From NCBI RefSeq assembly GCF_030272615.1, contig NC_081410.1, positions 287,057,957 through 287,121,956 of the forward strand: a stretch of 64,000 bases of DNA, given 5' to 3'. This document shows positions 56,520-64,000 of the stretch, in pieces (position 1 is the stretch's first letter; the number at the start of each line of letters is the position of its first letter). This DNA comes from Cryptomeria japonica (taxonomy: Eukaryota; Streptophyta; Pinopsida; Cupressales; Cupressaceae). A program made the position numbers and the translations under genes. Under the pieces are notes generated by a model, which searched no databases, had not been told where the DNA came from, and saw nothing but the letters and a program-made list of their open reading frames with translations.

Positions 56520-58915
56520 ATTTATACTTCATTCAAATTAAAGGAGATGACATTGAAATCGATACATGTTCATCCTCCTTACCTGCAGTAAAAGACAGAT
56601 AACAATATTAGTGTCATAGTCATAATATAAAATAAAAAAGATACCATCCTGCATATAACTTGTCCATTAAATTGGAAATTACAATACTTTTACAGTCCAG
56701 GACTGTAAAGCTGCAATCTATGACTACCTCCAGGTTGGTTACTTCATTTGGCATCTATATGATTGAACTCCTAAGTATTAATTGGTGATGGTGGCATGTC
56801 TATTGCCAACTAGACTTGTAATGGTGCAGCATGATCTTTTCTTAATTCCTTGCTCTTACTCAAATCCATGAGACCATGAACAGGCTCTCCCACACTTCAA
56901 ACTATTGTTGGGTCTCAGGCTTCCATTGTGAGACTCGTGAACCAATTAATTTGTGAATTGAGGTATGTGGCTTATTTAATTTATACATGTAGCTTCATCA
57001 TGTCCCCTTCGTAATTGAGTCAGCGACAATCTAATTTAAGGCCCAATTACTGTTCTATTTGGGTGCTCCAATAAAGTACTTTTTTAATTATAAAGTTAAC
57101 TTTAATTTTGGGAGGGAACACTAATTTAATTATGGGCGCAAAACTGTAATGCCTATAAACGCAAATCTAATGCCCTCATTTTGTATTCAAATTATTATTT
57201 TCAAACTGTGTTTTCTATCGAAGCTTTCAAGGACAGAAACCCTCAGGAGTGTGTTCTAGAGGCTGAAACCCCTCTGGAATTTGTTGTGCAATTGAGAACA
57301 GAAACCCTCAATCTTATAGACTGTTGGATGAAATCTTTATATAACATTGTGATGCAAATTATTGTCATTTGAAGTGCCTTCATCTGCTACACCAAATTGG
57401 ATTGAATTCATATTTTTTATCTACTGAATTCCTGGTGAGAATCTCTGTGTTAATGTCAGTTATCAAATGTTTATGTGGGTGAATTAGTTCTGATCTGAGC
57501 AATGCACAAAATCAATATTAACTGTCAATGTCATCAAATGTGCCTAATTTCATTTTGTGCCTGGTTTAAATCATTATGATGCTGCACTGGTTGTCTTTGT
57601 CCATTGTCTCATCCTTGCGGCAGGAACTAATATCGTTGGTTTCAATTTAATTCTGTTTGAGGCATCGTCGTTTACCATTGGTCATAATTTTGTATGAGTC
57701 ACAAACTGCCGCTACTCATTACATTGTTTAAAGTTTGCATATTGGCAATTTAGGGTTGTTTGAAGTCATTTTGATATTTTCATGCTTTCTTTACAGCCAC
57801 CATGTTCGGATGCTGTTTCCTTAAAGGGAAAATTTAATATAAGGCTAAATAAAAAATAATACAATTGATCACTGCTGATCGCTACATTCATTAGTTCTGT
57901 AATGAGATGCTATTGATTCACATTTTGTGTGGTATTGCTAGAAATCCCTGAGTAAAATAAATAGTTTACATGGAGTTTGAAATCTACCTTTATTCTGCTT
58001 TAGATAATTAGTATTCAATTCATAAATCTGATTTTAACTTTCTGCTGTAATTTATATTCAAAAACCAAAAAAAAATACAAAAATATAAAATTCAAGAGTA
58101 CACAAAATTTATATTCTGTCCTCCAGTTAAATTAGTTTACTTTCTTCTCATTTTATGTTAGCTGCTCAATAAAGTGCTGATTTTTCTATTTCATAGTTTA
58201 GCATAGGTATCAAATCAATCATCAAGCCCACAAAAAATTATAAAAACTAAAACTACCCAACAAGGATCATTACAGAATTCCCGGTACATGTTTCTTCAAA
58301 TTTAGAGCATGTGCTTACTCTTTGAGCTTTCTTCCTTACATTGTGTTATTTTTCCCCTCTTTCCTCATCATTTTTGAAAGGCTTGATGCATCTCCTATTT
58401 TGACCTCTACCTAGAGATATCCATTATTTCTCATTCAATTATATCATATTTATAGAAAACTTAAATGGCTGCACTAAGACCTGTCAGAAACCAATACAAG
58501 ATCATAAGAAAGGATAAGCTCTATTATCAAATGTTGGCTAACAAACAAATGGGGATGACCAGATGACCTTATCACAACCTATGGGAGTCATTAGTTCGAT
58601 TTTCTGAGTCCTATGCCCTTCTCATTTTAATGTGTTATCTTGATCTGAAATTGTAGCATATTCACTTCCTTCCCTTGTAGTAGGGGTGAGAGCATGGTGG
58701 ACTGTAGTCCCCAATGTCCCTAATTCCTCACTCTTAAGATGTTCTTGTCTACAATTCGCTATCCCATTTGACCATGTGATTTTACTTAATCTCTCCATAT
58801 CCTGTCAGCCTTTTTCCACTTCCAACCATAAATCCTATAATATCCACTACATCACAATTTCCTATGATGCTTGATATAACATTCAATCTTTCATCATCCT
58901 TTCCCACCTTATGTA
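56520..58915. other. No gene resolved
   Basis: Mostly AT-rich. A block at 57130-57380 has CCTATAAACGC and four GAAACCCTC words, suggesting the promoter and leader of another retroelement, with no boundaries found. Confidence 0.35.
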
Positions 58916-59986
58916 TGTTGACGTGGCTAAAATCATATTGCTACAACTCTATCCAGCCAACGCAGAATAGAATGTTCTCGCTGAGTATCCTATCCTCTCT
59001 TGTGTAAAGAATCCCTAATGTTGTTTTAGTTGATCAAAGGGGACAACCTCAAAGTTCCAAATGTCAAGTCATGGCTGCGGGATAACTCAACGGTTGATGT
59101 GTTTTGCTAGGAGCACAAGGGGCCTTACGTTTGCAACAAGTTGGTCTGCATCTAAGATGCTGCATTTCTCAAACTGGGAAATAAAAGCAAAGGAAAAGGG
59201 TTTAGGAGACCTAAAATCAACAAGACTAGTGTGCGAGTAGACGGGTTCGACATAACCAATCCCTGCTTGGCCAGAATAACTCACCACCTCGCAATAACGG
59301 TGCAATCTTCAAGGGAGACTTAGAAAATTTTCAGACTGCAAGTGCATGCCTAAACACCCAATTTTGGCGTAGCTCAAACGAACACCAGCAATTGAACTAA
59401 GCATGATTTTAAAGGCTCAAGCTAACCATACAAAAGGATACACAATTAGCATATCCCCAATGGTATGAACCCAAATCCATCAAATACCTGCATACCAGAA
59501 AGATCTATCTAAACCTGCTAAAGGAAACCATGCAAACAAAAGAAAACCAAGATAACAAACACCATACTTCAATGTTCATATATTGATTTTGACTGTCATT
59601 ACAACAATTTCTGCAACAATTCTACTCTATTCCTAATTACTAAATTCTAACCTTCTAACAATCTAACTAGAATCTAACTTTCTACAAAAACTCTAACCCT
59701 TTACAATGAGAAGCATCCTCCCTTTTATAGGTTTTACAGATTGAACCAGAGGCCCAAGATCGACTACATCCAGCAGTCCTGATTAGCCTTCTAGAAACTT
59801 AACAGCTTTAACCCATGCCCAATTAATCCTCAGTTATCCCCCCAACCACTTTCTCAACTGCCGACCACTATTTGACATCAATTTGGGTCAATATGGTAGT
59901 TGGAAATAACTATCTTGTGTTCCTTTGTTTTAAAATATCTTGAAAAGGTCCCACAGGCAGTCATGTACAATAAAGCATTTCAAATT

Positions 59987-60233
59987 TTAAACTGATTTTT
60001 TGGAATTACTTCCAGCCTGTGTATTTCTGAGCTTGTACATTTTGAATGTTCTTTCATCTTTGGTCTTCAGGATAGACTTCAACTTTGTGGTCCGTGGTGG
60101 CGCTCCCCATGCTTGGTTTTGATCCTTTGCAACACGCTCTTCATTGGCAGCACTTTTCGCTTTAATCGCGATCTGGTCCTCAATTTGCGTTTCAAGCTTT
60201 CTCCTGGCTCTTTCAGCGATGTCGTCGACCTGC
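59987..60233 (-). CDS. Short ORF or exon in element L, function unknown
   Basis: After the acceptor TTGTTTGCAG the minus strand encodes about 80 residues, VDDIAERARRKLETQIEDQI to the stop at 59987, rich in Lys, Arg, Glu and Gln, with a predicted helical start and a basic tail. The codon composition contrasts with the AT-rich flanks. It occupies the same place, just before the TATA box, as the large ORFs of A and B but shows no clear similarity to them. It may be a captured host exon or the 3' exon of an element gene. Confidence 0.4.
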
Positions 60234-60529
60234 AAACAATTAATTTCAAACTGGATTAATTATTTTGAAAAATTAAATAAATTAATTTAACAAATATTAA
60301 ATTTTTTAAACATCCCCTATGAAATTAGGGTTTTAACGCCAAGACTTAAAAGGCGCGAGCTTTGACGTCTCCTTTCAACATGTGCTAACAAGTTTGGACC
60401 CTTTTTGACGTTTTGAGAGTTTTAAATTTAAAATACCCCCCTTTTAACCATTTTCAACTGTTAGACCCCTTTTGCGCGAACTTAGGTTCTTTTTGAAGCT
60501 TTTCCTTTTTGGCTCGTTGGTTCAATTTG

Positions 60530-61330
60530 AGTGAACCTTGGTCTTCTACTTCATTTTCGGCCTATGAAGTGACTTTGTGATTTTTAGTCTTGCTTTGGGC
60601 TCAAGAAACCTAATCGCGCAAATCTTACTCTTGAATGATTTTTCGGCCTACGAGTTTATTTGGGCGAATTAGACTCTATCATTCTCGGTCATATGAAGCC
60701 TTTGGCAAACTTAATGTCTTTTGGTTTTTCAATGAGGTAACTTTGCGAACTTGGTTTCATTTTCGACTAATAGGGGCTTTTGCACGAATTTAGACTCTTA
60801 CTCCATTTTCGGCCTAAATGATGGTTTTGCGCGAATTGAGCTTTTGAGCCAAAAAGGGAAAGTGCCTTTGAATGAAATTAGGGCATTTTCTCTCTTTTGA
60901 GCGAATTTATTGCTTTAAAATTTAAACACATTCTTAGAAAATTCAAACCTTTTGATACAGATGAGCAATTTTGTGTTTTTGCAAACTTTGGCATTTCTCT
61001 TGCAAATTGCGCAACTTCTGCATTTTGAGTTGAAAGGTGAGCTTTTTAACCTACAAACTTGCAAAAAGAACCAAAATCCGGGCTTTAAGGCAAGAACACA
61101 TGATTTTGGTTTTTCGGCCTATATGGTCATTTTGCGCGAATTTTAGATGGTCTCTAATTTCGGCTCGATGAGGCCTTATGAAAATTTTGGCTCATATGAT
61201 GATATCACGCGATTTGAATCTATTGATCATTTTCGGCTCTTTAAGCCGATTTGTAAGCTTTTGAACTTCGTTCTTTTTCGGCCATTTTGAGGCATAATAG
61301 CACGATTTGGACCTTTTGTGCCTACGCGAT
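60530..61330 (-). repeat. Element L degenerate array
   Basis: Repeated words CATTTTCGGCCTA, TGAGG and TTTTGCGCGAATT, spaced about 60-100 bp on the plus strand. Confidence 0.75.
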
Positions 61331-61711
61331 TCCTATTTCCTCATTTCATCTTAGTGATTTTCAGGCCTACTGGTTGCCTTGCGCGAAGTTTTGGGTTTAG
61401 TTTATTTTGCAACTTCGGGTATTTTGGACAAAATGCAAACTTCGCCTTCCTTCACCCTTCATCGCAACCTGATTAAGGGACGCAATTTAGCTCCTAAAGC
61501 CGAATTTCATCCCTATTCGCAAGAGTTTTCAAATGCCTTACCCTCTCTTTAGTAATTTCAGGATTTTGAGAGACATTGTGCGAATATGGACTTTTCAATC
61601 TCGGCATTTGAAGCTTGATTGTGCGAATTTGCTTGATTTTGACTCAGGCTCTTTAAGCTGATTCTCTCACTCTTCACGGACAAGCAGATTGCAACAAAAA
61701 ACCTTGGGGTT

Positions 61712-61726
61712 CCCTGTGAAGCAGGG
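61712..61726 (-). repeat. 5' terminal hairpin of element L
   Basis: CCCTG and CAGGG pair around a 5-base loop. The stem sequence differs from that of D and B yet pairing is kept. Confidence 0.6.
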
Positions 61727-61754
61727 CGATGTGTGCTTAACGCACAAAGATGTC

Positions 61755-62090
61755 CACATTACATTCCCTCACTAGTATGACAATCAATAACAATTTAGTG
61801 TCCTATATCATTTGGGAAGCATCCTTGACTCATTTTAAACCCCACCCCCATGGATTTTGTATTATGAATCATTGGTACAATAATGATTGTAACACTAAAT
61901 TCTCCATCTTCCCTTCCCACCGGATGTCCAGTTATTATTCCCTCCCTACTAGGACAATAGATAACATTTTCTTATCCCAAATTTATTGGGAGAGAAACCT
62001 TGCCTCATTCCACTACAAGAGCTATCATTTTAAACCTAATCCACATGGCTTTTGTGTTACGGATCATTAGTAGAATAAAGATTGTAAACC
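61755..62090 (+). repeat. Two diverged tandem copies of about 165 bp
   Basis: Both contain TTATTCCCTC/ATTCCCTCACTA, a TATGACAAT or AGGACAAT word, TTTGGGA, CATGG(A/C)TTTTGTGTTA-like sequence and GTAGAATAAAGATTGTAA-like ends. Confidence 0.6.
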
Positions 62091-62162
62091 CCTGCATGAG
62101 AGGCTATCTTTTTCTTCAACCCATGGCCCTACTTCAATACCCACCAGGCCTAGACAGTATCC

Positions 62163-62240
62163 TTGTAATGTCCCTTTTCTAAAGTAGGATATAAAATTAA
62201 AATATAAATAAATAATTATAATATAATATAATTACTAGTT
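62163..62240 (+). repeat. LTR-start-like fragment
   Basis: TGTAATGTCCCTTTTC resembles the terminus of the LTR at 51129 and precedes the gag relic after a short AT-rich stretch. Confidence 0.35.
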
Positions 62241-63310
62241 AAGTTAACTAAGTTTAATGAAAAGTCAAGAGGCATGCTATGAAGGGTCAGAGGAGCTAGT
62301 AGATTGGTTAAATAGTATGGTGAAATTCTTTGAGTGGAAGTATAAGACAAAGGAAACGAAGGTTAAATTTGCATGCACCAAGTTGAAGGGTCATGCAATG
62401 ATCTGGTGGGATCATTTATAAAAGGAACGAACTAGGAAAGGAAAAGATAAGATCAAGACCTAGAACAAGATGGAGAAGAAGTTGAAAGAAAAATTCTTGC
62501 CCATAGATTATGCACAAACCCTTTTTTGTAGGTTTCAAAATTTAAAACAGAATTTATCTACTATACAAGATTATACAGATGAGTTTTACAAGTTGTCCAT
62601 TTGTGTGGAGCATAAAGAAAATGATAAGCAAATGGCTGCTAGGTATGTAAACGGCCTTAAATTTTCTATTCAAGATGAACTGTGCATGCATCAAGTTAGC
62701 AGTATGGAAGAGGCTTACTAGTTGACTCTGAAGGTAGAGAAAAAACAAAGCAAGCAGTATTTTCAAAGGAATAGAGGAGGAAAAAGAGGTATTGAATATC
62801 CATTGCAGGGTGATTTAAATTACAATCAAGGAGAACCATCTAAGGGAGGAGAAAAATTAGATGATACCCAACATGAAATGCACACTCAACAACGAGGGAG
62901 AGGGTTTCAAAGGGGTAGAGGTTATAATGGTGGTACAGGATAGGAAAATCCACATAAGTCTTTTGTTTGCTTTAATTGTGGAGAAAGCCACAAAGCATTT
63001 GAATGTTCAAATTATAGCATGCAAGAAAGAACTCAAGGAGGATCACCCAGGTTGAACCTAGCTCAAGCTAAGAATGTAGAAGAAGGAATTAGATCTCAAG
63101 TTTCACTAGATGTAGGAGAAAACCTCATGATGAGAAGAACCATGGTAGTTCCAAAGAGGGAGAAAGTACAAACTAAAAGTTTTGATGACTCATGTCTTCG
63201 AACCAATATCTTTCAAACTAGATGCACTTTGGGAGGAAAATTATGTTAAGTAATTGTTGATGGAGGTAGTTGTGAGAATATGGTTTCTAGGGAAATGGTA
63301 CATAAATTAA
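62240..63310 (+). pseudogene. Ty3/gypsy gag and start of protease, broken
   Basis: One frame carries FACTKLKGHAMIWWDHL, the Retrotrans_gag core, then LKEKFLPIDYAQTLFCRFQN. Stops fall at about 62418, 62461, 62719, 62941 and 63247. A knuckle-like CFNCGESHKAFEC lacks one residue of the CX2CX4HX4C spacing. VDGGSCENMVSREMVHKLNL is the start of the aspartic protease (DGGS where many have DTGA/DSGA; common in plant gypsy). The reading ends where a new LTR-like sequence begins at 63321. Confidence 0.8.
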
Positions 63311-63320
63311 ACTTGCAGTG

Positions 63321-64000
63321 TAATATCCCCTATTTATAGGTTGTCAATTCCCAAAGCAAAAGATACATTACTACCTAGTATATTACATTAATTAGGAGTA
63401 GATAATTAAAGTTGTCCATAATTCAACTTAATATTGTCATTACTCCAATCCTAATTCCCAATCCCTTCTCTTTCTTAATCCCAGAAGACGTCATTGGCTT
63501 GTCTAGGGCGCTATGACACCACCTCCCTAATTCAGCCATACGTGAAGAACATTAGTCCTTTCATCCTTAGGATTCTTTCATCTTGGAGTGGATTTACTCT
63601 GCGTCTCCCTAAGAGTACTTGTCTCCCTTGGGAAATAGAATTAGAATTGATTAAGTACTTAGACTGCGAATATACTTGTCTTTCAATTATTATGAATATA
63701 TATGAAATTAAATATGACTGTCATACATATTGCAGTCTATAATAATATTATTAATATTACTTCTAGATTCTGCATAGGAACATCATTAGGCTTCATATAT
63801 TAAGCATACATATTAAGCACATCCCATGCATACCACCAAGAACAAAGATGTTACTGCCTGTAACTTAGTAACAGTTCTGATCTGATCGATGGTGTTCTCT
63901 TGGATGCTTTTGAATCCTTTCCTTTATATCTCTCCATGTGAGGGAGGCCACACCTCTTCATCACGTATGGCCTTTGGCAAGAGACACACCCTTTCACCAT
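63321..64000 (+). mobile_element. LTR-like insertion interrupting the gypsy relic, runs off the window
   Basis: TGTAATATCCCC follows the protease codons directly and resembles other TGTAATGTCC termini here. Its far end is not in the window. Confidence 0.5.

Larger units (their letters stand above)
58916..61749 (-). mobile_element. Element L: relative of A and D on the minus strand, 2834 bp
   Basis: The plus-strand left end TGTTGACGTGG matches the reverse complement of the D end (TGTTGATGTG). The right end carries the ACACATCGCCCTG...CAGGG signature. The flanks are ATGTA and ATGTC. The tail resembles A, including CTATCCTCTCTTG and GATAACTCAACGG words. A minus-strand TATAAAAGGGAGG box lies near 59730. 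A short ORF precedes it and an array lies at 60530-61330. The right terminal bases are altered, so that edge is approximate. Confidence 0.72.

Noticed and set aside
56166-56541. Open frames encoding a repeated 17-residue peptide
   Set aside because: The 51-bp unit is divisible by three, so open frames on both strands are expected. Composition and context give no support for a protein.

Overview
This window looks like nuclear DNA of a plant with a very large, retrotransposon-filled genome. A gymnosperm (conifer-type) is my best guess. The reasons are AT-rich intergenic DNA, Ty1/copia and Ty3/gypsy relics with initiator-Met-tRNA primer sites, a hAT transposon, and a multi-exon gene whose introns are swollen by nested insertions. 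The species cannot be named from the sequence alone.

Backbone: one host gene on the minus strand appears to run through most of the window. Nine short exons with canonical splice sites and matching phases (55384-55410, 55018-55093, 43074-43128, 28962-29128, 28804-28859, 28566-28641, 28365-28431, 8536-8602, 8052-8118) join into one open frame. It reads like a SMARCAL1/CHR18-type annealing helicase: HARP modules, then the start of the SNF2 ATPase with the P-loop motif DEMGLGKT. The remaining ATPase exons should lie left of position 1, and the 5' end is unresolved to the right. About 0.66 kb of exon spans 47 kb.

Introns: the intron 8603-28364 is only about 0.95 kb without insertions but measures 19.8 kb. 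It holds element D (9203-23615), with element A (9431-20094) nested in D and a complete hAT transposon (15555-19267) nested in A. It also holds a gag-only copia element H (23900-28291), whose 3' LTR is split by insertion G (24219-25583). The next intron (29129-43073) carries element B (31351-38014), a zinc-knuckle relic and a copia LTR. The following one (43129-55017) carries element C (43691-45926), element E split by element F (47323-50506), a gypsy LTR with primer site (51129-52646) and a gypsy RT relic. Further right are a hairpin and minisatellite cluster (56.07-56.52 kb), element L (58916-61749), a broken gypsy gag/protease (62240-63310) and another LTR start at 63321.

Main novelty: elements A, B, D, F and L (with fragments C and E) share one architecture. 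They begin TGTTG, end CAACA (with some terminal mutations), and have 5-bp target duplications. A short hairpin lies near the 5' end, followed by an element-specific degenerate tandem array, then in A, B and C a large conserved protein of unknown function, then a TATA box about 0.8 kb from the 3' end. None contains a pair of LTRs, a primer site or pol. They look like solo copies of giant LTRs (2.8-6.9 kb), some with an ORF in U3, or else a distinct LTR-less mobile class. The 1-1559 region is the 5' end of a separate copia element on the minus strand.
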